Origin: Acidobacteriota bacterium | Lineage (GTDB): Bacteria > Acidobacteriota > Terriglobia > Terriglobales > Acidobacteriaceae | Assembly (NCBI GenBank): GCA_013289685.1 | Contig: JABCZL010000002.1 | Coordinates: forward strand, 1 to 64,000 | Length of the DNA stretch: 64,000 bases | Direction of reading: 5' to 3' | In this document: piece by piece, positions 25,458-34,841 of the stretch | Position numbering within the stretch: position 1 is the first letter of the stretch | Layout: every line of letters starts with the position of its first letter | Program-made: the position numbers and the translations under genes | Notes under the pieces: generated by a model | The model's input: the letters and a program-made list of their open reading frames with translations, nothing else | Told to the model about the DNA's origin: nothing | Database searches by the model: none

Positions 25458-26426
25458 ATGGGGAATTTATTGCCCAATAATGCAAAAAGCGGTGGAGACG
25501 GCGCACCGGCTGAGCCGGCGGGGCTCGCGTTTGTTGAAGGTGTTAGTGCGAGCATGCGTCCGGTGGAAGCCGTGATCCGGGAACTGGCGCAGAGCGATGT
25601 TCCGGTCCTTTTGCTGGCCGAGCGCGGTGCGGGCAAGCACGCCACATCGCAACGCATTCATCAAATGTCGCGACGGAGTGCGCAACCGTTCCGCCGAATT
25701 CCATGCACAGGCTTGAAGCCGGAAGATCTGGAGCCGCTGCAAGGGCGGGAAAACGAAGGGCCGCAGCCGAGTGCGGGAACGATCTATCTGGAGGAACTGG
25801 CGGATTTGAGTGCGGAATGTCAGGCGGGTCTGCTGGAAGTGATGCCGCAATCGGCAGGGAATGGCGCGGCTGGCAGCGATCGTGCGCGGCTCATCTGTGG
25901 CAGTGCTCGCGATCTGGAGGTCGAGGTCAAGCGAGGCCGGCTGCGCGAGGATCTCTACTATCGCATCAGCGGAGTGTGTCTGCGGCTGCCTCCGTTGCGC
26001 CAGAGGAAAGAAGACATCCCGTTCCTGATGGGGCACTTCCTGCGCAAGTACGCGCGGGACTTCCGCCACAGCGTTCCCGACCTGAGCGCCGAGACGCTGC
26101 GCTTGTTCCTCGATTACGCGTGGCCGGGAAACATGCTGGAACTGGAAGATGCCGCCCGAGTGTTGGTGGCGCTGGGAGATGAGCACGTGGCGCTCGGGGG
26201 GCTGCGCGCTCTGCTGCTCAAGCCGGAGGCCAGCAGCAACGGCGCGGGAGTTTCGCTGAAGGCGGCGGCGAGGGCAGCCTCGCGCGAGGCGGAAAAGGAA
26301 TTAATCCTGAACGCCCTGACGCGGACGCGCTGGAACCGGCGTCGGGCCGCGGAAGAATTGCAGATCAGCTACAAGGCGTTGCTTTACAAGTTGAAGCAAA
26401 TCGGATTTGAATACGGAGCGTCCTAA
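25458..26426 (+). CDS. Degenerate NtrC-like AAA+ protein with intact Fis-type HTH
   Basis: From the ATG at 25458 this is 322 residues (GTG at 25425 also possible). It aligns with sigma-54 activators over its whole length, but the key parts are damaged. Walker A is AERGAGKH (54-61) where GESGTGKE is expected. The segment carrying GAFTGA is missing, through a gap of roughly 25 residues before Walker B. Walker B is TIYLEEL (108-114), with Glu for Asp. Sensor I ATN is replaced by CGSARD. The sensor II Arg of GNVREL is lost in WPGNMLEL (222-229). The REDLYYRIS arginine finger region and the C-terminal HTH (TRWNRRRAAEELQISYKALLYK) are well kept. It probably binds DNA but cannot remodel sigma-54. 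It heads the EPS operon. Confidence 0.88.
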   Translation: MGNLLPNNAKSGGDGAPAEPAGLAFVEGVSASMRPVEAVIRELAQSDVPVLLLAERGAGKHATSQRIHQMSRRSAQPFRRIPCTGLKPEDLEPLQGRENEGPQPSAGTIYLEELADLSAECQAGLLEVMPQSAGNGAAGSDRARLICGSARDLEVEVKRGRLREDLYYRISGVCLRLPPLRQRKEDIPFLMGHFLRKYARDFRHSVPDLSAETLRLFLDYAWPGNMLELEDAARVLVALGDEHVALGGLRALLLKPEASSNGAGVSLKAAARAASREAEKELILNALTRTRWNRRRAAEELQISYKALLYKLKQIGFEYGAS

Positions 26427-26443
26427 CCTCTGTGGAGACAGTT

Positions 26444-27073
26444 ATGAAGAAAGCGATGAGACTGGCAGTGCTGATGGGGATGGGTTTGCTGGCGGCGGGG
26501 CTAGTGGCGCAGGCGACTGGTACGGACAAGCCCGATGCCGACAAGAGCGACAAGCCGCCCGCGACAGCGCAGGCGCCGGAGGCCCCGGCGGCTTCCGATT
26601 ATGTGATCGGAGCCGACGACACGCTGCACATTTCGGTATGGAAGGAACCGGATTTGTCGGAGACGCTGCCGGTGCGTCCGGACGGGAAGATTTCGATGCC
26701 CTTGCTGAACGACATCACGGCTGCGGGGCTGACGCCGTTGCAATTGAAGGATTCGCTGACCGAGAAGCTGAAGAAATACATCGCCGACCCGCGCGTGACC
26801 GTGGTGGTGACGGCGATGAACAGCCGGCGCATTTTTGTGTCGGGGGAAGTTCTGCACACCGGTCCGATGGTGTTATTGCCGCACATGACCATGCTGCAGG
26901 CGCTGTCGCAGGCCGGGTTTACGCAATTTGCCAACGTTAAAGGGATTTACCTGTTGCGGACTGAGAACGGCAAACAGGAAAAGTTGCCGTTCAATTACAA
27001 GGAAGTGATCAAGGGGAATCATCCCGAACAGAACATCGCCCTGAAGCCGGGCGACACGTTGGTGGTCCCGTAA
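26444..27073 (+). CDS. Polysaccharide export protein (Wza/GumB-like)
   Basis: This 209-residue protein has a signal peptide (about 1-23) and then the poly-export domain (YVIGADDTLHISVWKEPDLS, VRPDGKISMPLLNDI, DPRVTVVV), followed by one SLBB-type ligand fold (SGEVLHTGPMVLLPHMTMLQALSQAGF). Such proteins form the outer-membrane/periplasmic channel for exopolysaccharide. It is short compared with Wza (about 380) and lacks a lipobox Cys, as in the small export proteins of exosortase-linked loci. I chose the ATG at 26444. It lies 17 bases after the degenerate regulator and 8 bases before the barrel gene. Confidence 0.93.
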   Translation: MKKAMRLAVLMGMGLLAAGLVAQATGTDKPDADKSDKPPATAQAPEAPAASDYVIGADDTLHISVWKEPDLSETLPVRPDGKISMPLLNDITAAGLTPLQLKDSLTEKLKKYIADPRVTVVVTAMNSRRIFVSGEVLHTGPMVLLPHMTMLQALSQAGFTQFANVKGIYLLRTENGKQEKLPFNYKEVIKGNHPEQNIALKPGDTLVVP

Positions 27074-27081
27074 GGAACGCG

Positions 27082-28632
27082 ATGAGGAAACATAAGAACA
27101 TTTGGATCCTGGGCATGCTGGCCTGCGCGCTGAGTCGAGCGTGGGCGCAAGACAGTTCTACGCCGCCAGCGACGGAGCCGGCGCCGCAGAGCGGCCAGCA
27201 GGAGCCGATCCCCGCATATGGCCAGGACAATGCGCCGCCGCCGATCAGCGAGAATCCGCCGCTGTCGGGGTTGGACCTGCCGTCGCTGGAGCCGCACGCG
27301 GCACCGTTGAGCTACTTGCAGCCGGGCGCGACGATCAGCGAATCGGCGGACTCGAACGTCGCCAATACGCTGGGGGGCGGGTCGTTCAACTCCGTCAGTC
27401 GCGCGCTGGGAAACCTGACGTTGAGACGCTTGTGGAGCAACTACGACCTGGGGCTGGATTACATCGGCGGTGTCGCTTACTACGACCTGCCCGGAGAAGG
27501 CCTGAAATTACTGCAGCAGATGGATCTTGACCAGAAGATCACCTGGAAGCGGGGGCAATTGTCGGTGCGCGACAGCTTCAGCTATCTGCCCGAAGGCAAC
27601 TTCGGATCTTCCTATGGTTCGCTGGGCTCGCAGGGGATCTCGTCGCTGGGGACCACGTCCTTTGGCATTTTCGCCAACGGCGCCTCCCTGGGAACGCTGG
27701 GACTTGCGCCACGCATCTTGAACGTGAGCGTAGCGGACATCTCCGAAAATCTCTCACCTAAGTCGGCGATCACGGTAGCCGGAGGGTATGCCTTCACTCA
27801 TTTTTACGGAAGCGCTTATACAGGCACCAGTTTCATCGGCAGTGCGCAGACGTCGGCTCAGGTGGGATACAACCGTATCCTCACTTCGCATACTCAGATC
27901 GCGCTGGTCTACGGCTATCAAGGGTTTGATTTTTCGATCTTGGGAACGGCATTTCATACCCACGTGATCCAGGGACTGTACGGACACCGGATTTCAGGAC
28001 GTATGGATTTACTGCTCGGAGCTGGGCCACAGATCACTCTTATCGATACGCAAAGTGCGGTGTGCAGCAATCCGAGCCTCACAGGGTTTGCGTGTTTATT
28101 GGCGGGGGATACGTTGGTGCCCACAACCGTCAAGAACACGAAACTTGGGGTAGCGGCTCAGGCTCGCCTGCGCTACAAGTTCCCCAAGACGTCGCTGACT
28201 CTGACATATCAACGGGTCGAGACTAGCGGCTCAGGCTTGTTTGCGGGAACACAAAGCGACATAGTTCGCCTGAATGCGGATCGCCCCCTCACCAGGGTTT
28301 GGGATGCGTTCACCGACATCGGATATGCGCACAATAGCCGGGTGCAACCATTGTCTTATCAGCAATTGACCGAATGCGCCGGCGTATCCCAGAGCAACGC
28401 GCCGCCGCCCTGTCCGGCCAACAACGCGATGGCCTACAGTTATGGCTTCATCGGCGGGGGCGTGCACCGCGCGTTTGGACGCAGCTTCCACGGTTATGCC
28501 AGCTACCAGTTCAACGAGTTGGCGTTTGACCAGTCGTACTGTATCGCAACCACCGCGTGCAACCGCATTTCGAACCGCAATGTGGTGACGTTTGGATTGG
28601 ATTGGACCCCCCGGCCGATCCGGATCGATTGA
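27082..28632 (+). CDS. Outer-membrane beta-barrel protein of the EPS locus
   Basis: This 516-residue protein has a signal peptide (about 1-22, ending in RAWAQ). A Pro/Gln-rich linker follows, then a long series of alternating amphipathic strands typical of an outer-membrane barrel. Strand pairs such as ALVYGYQGFDFSILG, LLLGAGPQITLID and VVTFGLDWTPRP are visible. In exosortase-linked EPS loci an uncharacterised outer-membrane protein regularly sits between the export protein and the chain-length protein, and this gene occupies that slot. It may be the outer-membrane secretin of the pathway, an inference from position. A precise family could not be assigned by eye. Confidence 0.75.
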   Translation: MRKHKNIWILGMLACALSRAWAQDSSTPPATEPAPQSGQQEPIPAYGQDNAPPPISENPPLSGLDLPSLEPHAAPLSYLQPGATISESADSNVANTLGGGSFNSVSRALGNLTLRRLWSNYDLGLDYIGGVAYYDLPGEGLKLLQQMDLDQKITWKRGQLSVRDSFSYLPEGNFGSSYGSLGSQGISSLGTTSFGIFANGASLGTLGLAPRILNVSVADISENLSPKSAITVAGGYAFTHFYGSAYTGTSFIGSAQTSAQVGYNRILTSHTQIALVYGYQGFDFSILGTAFHTHVIQGLYGHRISGRMDLLLGAGPQITLIDTQSAVCSNPSLTGFACLLAGDTLVPTTVKNTKLGVAAQARLRYKFPKTSLTLTYQRVETSGSGLFAGTQSDIVRLNADRPLTRVWDAFTDIGYAHNSRVQPLSYQQLTECAGVSQSNAPPPCPANNAMAYSYGFIGGGVHRAFGRSFHGYASYQFNELAFDQSYCIATTACNRISNRNVVTFGLDWTPRPIRID

Positions 28633-28681
28633 TTCGAGGGGCCGCGCGCAGCAAGCCGATGCGGCCAGAAGGAATACGAAG

Positions 28682-30244
28682 ATGATTCAGAATCGCGAAC
28701 TAACGATGGACGATTATCTGGCGATGTTGCGCCGGCGGGCGAAGTGGATTCTACTTCCGGCGCTGATTTTCACGTTGTTGGGATTTCTGGCCTACCTGGT
28801 GGTGGAACGGGACTTCGCCAAGTACACGTCGCAGTCGACGATCCTGGTGGAGCCGCAGAAGGTGCCGGAGAATATGGTGCAACCGGTGGTCTCGGAGGAT
28901 CTCGGAGCGCGAATGGCCACGCTGCAGCAGCAGGTGATGGGTCAAGCAAATCTGCAGACAGTCGTGGAGCGCGTGTTCACGGGCAAGAACAGCCAGCAAG
29001 TGGGAGAAATCATCGACAACATCCGACTAAATATGAAGGTGGAGGAAGTTCCCACGGACCTATTGCAGCTCAGCGCCAAAAAAAAGCCCGGCACGCAGGG
29101 AAACTCGGGCGGATTCTATGTGAGCTATACGGCACCCAACGCACGGGAAGCGCAGCAGATTTGCGCAGAACTGACATCGTTGATGATGAATGAAAACCTC
29201 AAGTCCGTCCAGGCGGCCGCCAAGGGCACCAGCGATGTGTTGAGCCGCGGTATCGAAGACGCCAAGCACAATCTGGATGATCTGGATTCCCGAATGGCGG
29301 ATTTCAAGAAGAAATATGTGGGACAGCTTCCGGGCGACGAAGAGAACAACCTGAAAATCCTGACGGGTCTGAATTCGCAGCTGGAAGCGAACGCGCAGAC
29401 CCTGAACCGGGCTCAGCAGGACAAGGCGTACACCGAGTCGATCCTGGCGCAACAGCTGGCAGCGTGGCAATCGACACAATCCTCGACCAATCCTCAGACT
29501 CTGGAGAAACAGTTGTCTGACTTGCAGTCGTCCTTGCTGAGTTTGCAGGCGCGCTACACCGAGGACCATCCGGATGTGATCAAAACCAAGGCCGACATCG
29601 CAGAAGTGAAAAAGAAGTTGGCGGAGATCAACAAAGCATCGTCGGATGCCACAGTCACCGGCCGTGATAAGGCTTCGGCGATGGAGCCGCCCGAGATTCG
29701 CCAGTTGCGGCTGCAGGTCCACCAATACGAGGACCTGACGGCGGCGGCCAACCGCGACCAGAAGAGGCTGCAGCACGAGATCGAGGTGTACCAGGGTCGA
29801 GTTACGCTAAGCCCGAACGTTGAAGAGCAGTACAAGGCACTGATGCGCGACTACGAAACCGCGCAGAAGAACTATCAAGAGCTGCTGGCCAAGAAAAATT
29901 CGGCCGATCTGACGGTCAACATGAACAACCAGGCGCAAGGGGAACAAATGGCTCTCCTTGCCCCCGCGAACCTGCCCGAGTCGCCAAGCTTTCCGAACTT
30001 CTGGCTGTTTGCCGCTGGCGGGTTGGCGGCTGGGCTGGCACTGGGAGGCGGGCTGGCCATGTGGCAGGAGTTGCGCGACAACTCGATTCGCACCGAGGCG
30101 GACGCCGAGGCGGCTCTGGAGTTGCCCATGCTGGTTTCGGTGCCTTGGGTAGGCCTGGCGGCTGCGGACAACAAGAATGGCAAGTTCAAGTTCTGGAATC
30201 GGAAGAGGAATCCGGACGAACACAAGGAAACGGTAGGAGTGTAA
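28682..30244 (+). CDS. Polysaccharide chain-length determinant (Wzz/GumC-like)
   Basis: From the ATG at 28682 (AGAAGG upstream) the product is 520 residues. It has a Wzz-type N-terminus, TM1 (about 22-42), and a long periplasmic coiled-coil region (about 165-430) with a GNVR-like segment. TM2 lies at about 440-460 and a short cytoplasmic tail follows. Its partner tyrosine kinase is encoded separately, three genes on. The role is control of polymer length and co-polymerase/export bridging across the periplasm. The start used here removes 30 residues that overlap the preceding gene. Confidence 0.92.
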   Translation: MIQNRELTMDDYLAMLRRRAKWILLPALIFTLLGFLAYLVVERDFAKYTSQSTILVEPQKVPENMVQPVVSEDLGARMATLQQQVMGQANLQTVVERVFTGKNSQQVGEIIDNIRLNMKVEEVPTDLLQLSAKKKPGTQGNSGGFYVSYTAPNAREAQQICAELTSLMMNENLKSVQAAAKGTSDVLSRGIEDAKHNLDDLDSRMADFKKKYVGQLPGDEENNLKILTGLNSQLEANAQTLNRAQQDKAYTESILAQQLAAWQSTQSSTNPQTLEKQLSDLQSSLLSLQARYTEDHPDVIKTKADIAEVKKKLAEINKASSDATVTGRDKASAMEPPEIRQLRLQVHQYEDLTAAANRDQKRLQHEIEVYQGRVTLSPNVEEQYKALMRDYETAQKNYQELLAKKNSADLTVNMNNQAQGEQMALLAPANLPESPSFPNFWLFAAGGLAAGLALGGGLAMWQELRDNSIRTEADAEAALELPMLVSVPWVGLAAADNKNGKFKFWNRKRNPDEHKETVGV

Positions 30245-30268
30245 GCGAAGCAGATTCCAGGGACCCCT

Positions 30269-31231
30269 ATGTACAAAGAGTTTTACGGACTACGAGCCAA
30301 CCCGTTCAACGTCAATCCCGACCCGCGTTATCTGTTTCTGACGCGGCACACGGAAGAGGCGCTGGCGTGTCTGACTTACGGAATCCAGAGCCGCAAAGGT
30401 TTTGTCCTGCTCACCGGGGAAGTGGGCACGGGCAAGACCACGCTTATCAACAAGCTACTGGAGTGGTTGCGCCTGCAACAGGTGGCGACCGCGTTCATCT
30501 TCAACTCGCGCCTGAACACGCCGCAGTTTCTGGATTACATGATGGCGGATTTCGGCATCCCCTGCGATTCGAAGGCCAAGAGCCAGATCCTGCTGCGGCT
30601 GTACAACTGGCTGCTGGACCGGTACCGGGCGGGGGAGACGGCGGTGCTCATCGTCGATGAGGCGCAGAATCTCTCGGAAGAAGTGCTGGAAGAGATCCGC
30701 ATGCTGACCAATCTGGAGACCTTCACGGAAAAGCTGCTGCAGATTGTTCTGGTGGGACAGCCGGAGTTGGAACAGAAGCTGAAGCAGCCGCAATTGCGGC
30801 AGTTGCGGCAGCGCCTGACGCTGCGGGCGAAGACTCACCCTTTGACCCTGGACGAGACTAAGGCGTATGTGCAGCAGCGGTTGCGGATTGCGGGGTCGAC
30901 TGGCCAGCAGATTTTCGAACCCCAGGCGCTGGTGTCGATTCACCGCTATGCGCTGGGGATACCGCGCGTGATCAACCTGCTGTGCGAGCACTGCCTGGTG
31001 AGCGCCTTCGTGGATCAGCAGAAGATCATTGGGGCGAATGTGGTGGATGGAGTGGCGCGGGATTTCGATCTGGGCGACAACACCACGTCAGGCACGCTCA
31101 CGACGCCGGCATCGGCGCCCAGTCCGAATCCAGGCAAGTTTGATTTGGTAGATGCGTTGCGGTCGTTGGCAACGCTGGCCGACCGGCTACGTGAGGAAGA
31201 CAAAGACCTCCCCGACGAAAGGAAACTATGA
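30269..31231 (+). CDS. Secretion-type AAA+ ATPase of PEP-CTERM/EPS locus
   Basis: This 320-residue protein resembles ExeA and the PEP-CTERM-locus ATPase. It begins MYKEFYGLRANPFNVNPDP, which is diagnostic for the group. Walker A is GEVGTGKTT (about 51-59) and Walker B is AVLIVDEAQNL (about 126-136), followed by a C-terminal lid (GIPRVINLLCEHCLVSA). It is cytoplasmic and probably supplies energy or assembly control to the export apparatus; the direct substrate is unknown. It overlaps the tyrosine kinase gene by 4 bases. Confidence 0.93.
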   Translation: MYKEFYGLRANPFNVNPDPRYLFLTRHTEEALACLTYGIQSRKGFVLLTGEVGTGKTTLINKLLEWLRLQQVATAFIFNSRLNTPQFLDYMMADFGIPCDSKAKSQILLRLYNWLLDRYRAGETAVLIVDEAQNLSEEVLEEIRMLTNLETFTEKLLQIVLVGQPELEQKLKQPQLRQLRQRLTLRAKTHPLTLDETKAYVQQRLRIAGSTGQQIFEPQALVSIHRYALGIPRVINLLCEHCLVSAFVDQQKIIGANVVDGVARDFDLGDNTTSGTLTTPASAPSPNPGKFDLVDALRSLATLADRLREEDKDLPDERKL

Positions 31232-32163
31232 GCCGTATTCATGAAGCGTTAAAGAAAGCCGAGCAGGAGCGGGCAGCGAGTCAGGGAGGTGCGGCGCCAC
31301 CGAGCTACACCAACACTCCCGTAGCCGACGAGCCGGTGTTTTCGGACAGTCCGGCTGCGGCGTCATCGCCTGCGGGCACGGCGGCACACCTGGGGATGCC
31401 TGCCTTCGCCAGCCCTCTCACCATCGATACCCTGCTGGCCCGGTGCCCCCAGACGGAGTGGACCCCGGACATGACGACGATGTTGTTCATGAACGGGGAC
31501 GACAGTGCGCGGGGTACGGAGGAGTTTCGCACCCTGCGGTCGCGGCTCTACCATCTGCGGGAAAAGATGACGCTCAAGACGTTGCTGGTAACGAGCGCGC
31601 TGCCCAAGGAGGGCAAGTCATTCATCTCGGCGAACCTGGCACAGGTGATCGTGCGCCAGCACGGGCGCCGGGTGTTGCTGATCGATGCCGATCTGCGCGG
31701 GCCGCGGCTTCAGCAGATGCTGGGCACGACGCCGGGGCCGGGTCTCTCCGACTACCTGCAGGGACGAAACGATGAATTTTCGATCATCCAGCGGGGGCCG
31801 ATGGAGAACTTTTTCTTCATGCCTAGCGGTACGGGCATTGCGGATCCCGCGGAACTGGTGGGCAATGGACGGCTGAAGATCCTGTTGCAGCGGCTGGAGC
31901 CCTTGTTTGATTGGATCATCATGGACTCGCCGCCGGCCATCCCGGTTTCCGATGCCAGCATCCTGGCCAAGGCTTGCGATGGAGTGCTGATGGTGGTGCG
32001 GTCGAATGTGACCCCGTCCGACGTGGCCCGCAAGGCTCGCCTGGAATTTCCCGATCAGGCGCTGGTCGGCGTGGTGCTGAACGGAACCAGCGGAGACGAG
32101 ACGCCGTACGCGCGCTATTACTACGAGTCTTACCAGAAGAAAGCAACCACGACCAAGGCCTAG
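31228..32163 (+). CDS. Tyrosine autokinase of the EPS system (BY-kinase)
   Basis: This 311-residue cytoplasmic kinase, of the CpsD/Wzc-kinase type, partners with the separate chain-length protein. It starts MSRIHEALKKAEQERA, as in exosortase-linked kinases. Walker A is in SALPKEGKSFISANLAQ (about 128-144), Walker A' in VLLIDADLRGP, and Walker B in WIIMDSPP. A C-terminal tyrosine cluster (YARYYYESY) is the expected autophosphorylation site. Phosphorylation cycles should set polymerisation and export. It has 4-base coupling to the upstream ATPase gene. Confidence 0.94.
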   Translation: MSRIHEALKKAEQERAASQGGAAPPSYTNTPVADEPVFSDSPAAASSPAGTAAHLGMPAFASPLTIDTLLARCPQTEWTPDMTTMLFMNGDDSARGTEEFRTLRSRLYHLREKMTLKTLLVTSALPKEGKSFISANLAQVIVRQHGRRVLLIDADLRGPRLQQMLGTTPGPGLSDYLQGRNDEFSIIQRGPMENFFFMPSGTGIADPAELVGNGRLKILLQRLEPLFDWIIMDSPPAIPVSDASILAKACDGVLMVVRSNVTPSDVARKARLEFPDQALVGVVLNGTSGDETPYARYYYESYQKKATTTKA

Positions 32164-32171
32164 GGGGAGAA

Positions 32172-33548
32172 GTGATCCGGCTCTTCAATGTCTATTATCC
32201 GGTGCGGACCCTGGTGCTGCTGGTGGTGGAGGCCATGGTCGTAGGCTCTTCCTTTCTCCTGGCGACGTGGTGGCGCAACCCGGAGACAAGTTGGATCGTA
32301 CTGAACGTCGACGGCGGGTACTTAAAGATTTTCTTTGTAACCGCGATTGTTCTGCTGCTTTCTCACGGGTTCGATCTGTACGATTCCGGCAGCCTGAGTG
32401 ACAAGTGGGACTTGATCTTCCGGCTGTTGATGGTGCTTGGGTTGGTGTCGTTTGCTCTCGCCGCGGTTGCTTTGGTTTACCGAAGTTTAGGCCGCGACTT
32501 TCTCCCCGGAGTCGCGTGGGGACTGGGTGTTTTAACGGTTGCGCTTTTCGTTTGGCGGGCCTCGTACTCCTGGCTTGTACAACAGTCCTATTTCCGCGAG
32601 CGGGTATACGTATTGGGCACTGGCGATCGAGCACAGCGTGTAGTGAATGGGTTGCAGCAGCGCCCGGAGTTGGGCATTGAGGTCGCGGGTTGGACGGAGA
32701 ACATCGTCGGGGAGTTCAATCGCGATGCCGTGGCCGAGCACATGATGGGACTGGTTCGGCAGAACGGGGTGCACCGGGTGATCGTGGCGATGCCCGAGCG
32801 CCGCGAGAAGCTCCCAGTGAGCGAATTGCTGACGCTGCGGCAGGAGGGCGTGAAGGTCGAAGAGGCGACTAACTGGTTGGAAAGAATCTCCGGAAAAATA
32901 GAGGTCGAACACCTGAATCCGAGCTGGCTGATTTTCGCCGATGGGTTCCGTTTCAGCCCTTTTTTCCGGGGCGTGCGGCGGGCGGTGAACATTTCGGTTT
33001 CGCTGGTCGGGCTGGTGCTGGCACTCCCGCTGCTGCCTTTTGTCGCGCTCGCCGTCAAGCTTAGCTCTCCGGGTCCAGTGTTTTATCACCAGAAACGAGT
33101 GGGCAAAGGGGGCGCGACATTTTACTGTCACAAGTTCCGCACGATGCGTCAGGACGCGGAAGCCGACACGGGCGCCACCTGGGCGACGGACGATGATCCG
33201 CGCATCACGCGGGTTGGAAGGTTCTTGCGGTCCGCCCGGTTCGACGAAATTCCACAGCTCTGGTGCGTGCTGAAAGGCGATATGCACTTTGTGGGACCCC
33301 GTCCGGAACGGCCTGAATTCGTGGAATCGCTGATCAAAGAGATCCCGTATTACGGCGTCCGTCACATGGTGCGGCCGGGCATTACTGGATGGGCGCAGGT
33401 GAAGTACAAGTACGGCAACACTTCCCAGGATGCTCTGGAAAAGCTGCAATACGATCTGTTTTATATCAAGAACGCGTCGCTCGGTCTGGATCTGCTGATC
33501 TGGTTCCAGACGGTCAAGATTGTTCTGCTGGGGCGGGGAGCAAAATGA
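32172..33548 (+). CDS. Priming sugar transferase (polyprenyl-phosphate hexose-1-P transferase)
   Basis: The 458-residue product starts at the GTG at 32172 behind GGGGGAG; the longer open frame overlaps the kinase gene and is a shadow. It has four or five N-terminal helices, a nucleotide-binding-like middle domain (YVLGTGDRAQRVVNGLQ, about 145-270) and a C-terminal bacterial sugar transferase domain. That domain has a further membrane hairpin and the motifs SPGPVFYHQKRVGKGG, FYCHKFRTM and the DEIPQLWCVLKGDM stretch. It places the first sugar on undecaprenyl phosphate at the inner membrane, so it commits flux to the EPS. It resembles the exosortase-system sugar transferase group. Confidence 0.94.
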   Translation: MIRLFNVYYPVRTLVLLVVEAMVVGSSFLLATWWRNPETSWIVLNVDGGYLKIFFVTAIVLLLSHGFDLYDSGSLSDKWDLIFRLLMVLGLVSFALAAVALVYRSLGRDFLPGVAWGLGVLTVALFVWRASYSWLVQQSYFRERVYVLGTGDRAQRVVNGLQQRPELGIEVAGWTENIVGEFNRDAVAEHMMGLVRQNGVHRVIVAMPERREKLPVSELLTLRQEGVKVEEATNWLERISGKIEVEHLNPSWLIFADGFRFSPFFRGVRRAVNISVSLVGLVLALPLLPFVALAVKLSSPGPVFYHQKRVGKGGATFYCHKFRTMRQDAEADTGATWATDDDPRITRVGRFLRSARFDEIPQLWCVLKGDMHFVGPRPERPEFVESLIKEIPYYGVRHMVRPGITGWAQVKYKYGNTSQDALEKLQYDLFYIKNASLGLDLLIWFQTVKIVLLGRGAK

Positions 33549-33634
33549 CTGCCCGGAGCCGACGACCGTAAGGTCATAACGACCAAGATCGCGAGATGCG
33601 GTGCGGTAAGGTCACGAGGAGTGGGGAAGCTTGC

Positions 33635-34759
33635 ATGAAGTGGGTGTTCTGGTTGGCGTCAGGGCTCGTAGCCTACACGTATGTAGGGTATGCCTGCTGG
33701 TTGCGGTTGCGCATGCTGTGGCGTTTCCGGCCCGTGCAGCGCGGCTCATCCACACCCCAGGTATCCATCGCGATGGTTGTGCGCAATGAGGAGCAGACAC
33801 TGGAGGCGAAGCTGCAGAACTTGCTCGGGCTGGATTATCCGGCGGATCGATGCCAGATCATCGTGGTGTCTGACGGGTCCACGGACCGGACGGAGGAGAT
33901 TCTGCGCGCACATGCTCGCGATTCACGCGTGCATATCGTTCTGAACGAGCTGGCGCAGGGGAAGGCGTCCGGTCTGAACGATGCCATGGATCTTGCCGGA
34001 GGGGAGATGGTGGTGTTCACCGACGCGCGACAGCCTCTTGAGCGCGGAGCGGTGCGTTTGCTAGTGGAGAACTTTGCGGATCCGGAAGTGGGATGCGCGA
34101 GCGGGGAATTGATGCTGGGCGATTCAGCAACGGGCGAGAGCAGCGGAGGACTGGGCCTCTATTGGCGGATAGAGAAGCAAGTTCGAAAACTGGAGTCGGC
34201 TTCAGGCTCGGTGGTAGGAGCGACAGGCGCACTCTACGCTGTGCGGCGCGAGTTGCTGACGCGAGTCCCGCCGGGGACGATTCTGGATGACGTCTATCTG
34301 CCCATGCAGGTGGTGCGTCAGGGCAAGCGAGTGGTTTTGGACGATCGGGCGCGGGCGTGGGATAGGCCAAACCAGGGGACGGGACGGGAATTCTCACGGA
34401 AGGTCCGCACCCTCAGCGGCAACTATCAGTTGCTGCAACTGGCGCCCTGGCTTCTGAGCGCCAGCAATCCCATCCGCTTCGAGTTTGGGAGTCACAAACT
34501 GCTGCGACTGGCGGTTCCGTTCGCCCTGGCAGCCATGCTGGGCGCATCTTTTGTGCTCAGTGGAAATTTCTACCGCGTGATGTTGATTCTGCAGCTCGTG
34601 TTCTACTCGCTGAGCGTGCTGGCGTTGAGCAAGTTGGTGAAGGGCGGAAGACCGGCACGGGTGGCGGATGCGGCTGGGACTTTTGTCTTGCTGAATGGCG
34701 CCGCGGTAGTGGCTCTGGTCAATTTTGTAGCAGGGAGACGAGCAGAATGGACACGTTGA
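33635..34759 (+). CDS. Family 2 glycosyltransferase, membrane-bound
   Basis: This 374-residue GT-A enzyme has an N-terminal helix (about 1-18), a GT2 catalytic domain (VSIAMVVRNEEQTLEAKL, IIVVSDGSTDRT, MVVFTDARQPL, and ILDDVYLPMQVVRQG as acceptor motif), a QxxRW-like region and two or three C-terminal helices (about 285-365). It probably adds a sugar to the lipid-linked EPS repeat at the inner membrane. Donor and acceptor are unknown. The ATG at 33635 follows GAGG/GGGGAAG sequence. The membrane helices and acceptor motif would also fit a processive synthase, but the context favours a repeat-unit transferase. Confidence 0.88.
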   Translation: MKWVFWLASGLVAYTYVGYACWLRLRMLWRFRPVQRGSSTPQVSIAMVVRNEEQTLEAKLQNLLGLDYPADRCQIIVVSDGSTDRTEEILRAHARDSRVHIVLNELAQGKASGLNDAMDLAGGEMVVFTDARQPLERGAVRLLVENFADPEVGCASGELMLGDSATGESSGGLGLYWRIEKQVRKLESASGSVVGATGALYAVRRELLTRVPPGTILDDVYLPMQVVRQGKRVVLDDRARAWDRPNQGTGREFSRKVRTLSGNYQLLQLAPWLLSASNPIRFEFGSHKLLRLAVPFALAAMLGASFVLSGNFYRVMLILQLVFYSLSVLALSKLVKGGRPARVADAAGTFVLLNGAAVVALVNFVAGRRAEWTR

Positions 34760-34841
34760 GAGTCGTTCCATCTGGGGCGTTTGGCCACAGAGGGGCGGGG
34801 GCGGAAGGCAGATCGAGTTGCAGCGGCAAGAGAAAGTATTC

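Noticed and set aside
31911..32171. Upstream part of the sugar transferase frame
   Set aside because: It overlaps the tyrosine kinase gene in another frame and lacks hydrophobic character. The GTG at 32172 starts directly before the first membrane helix.
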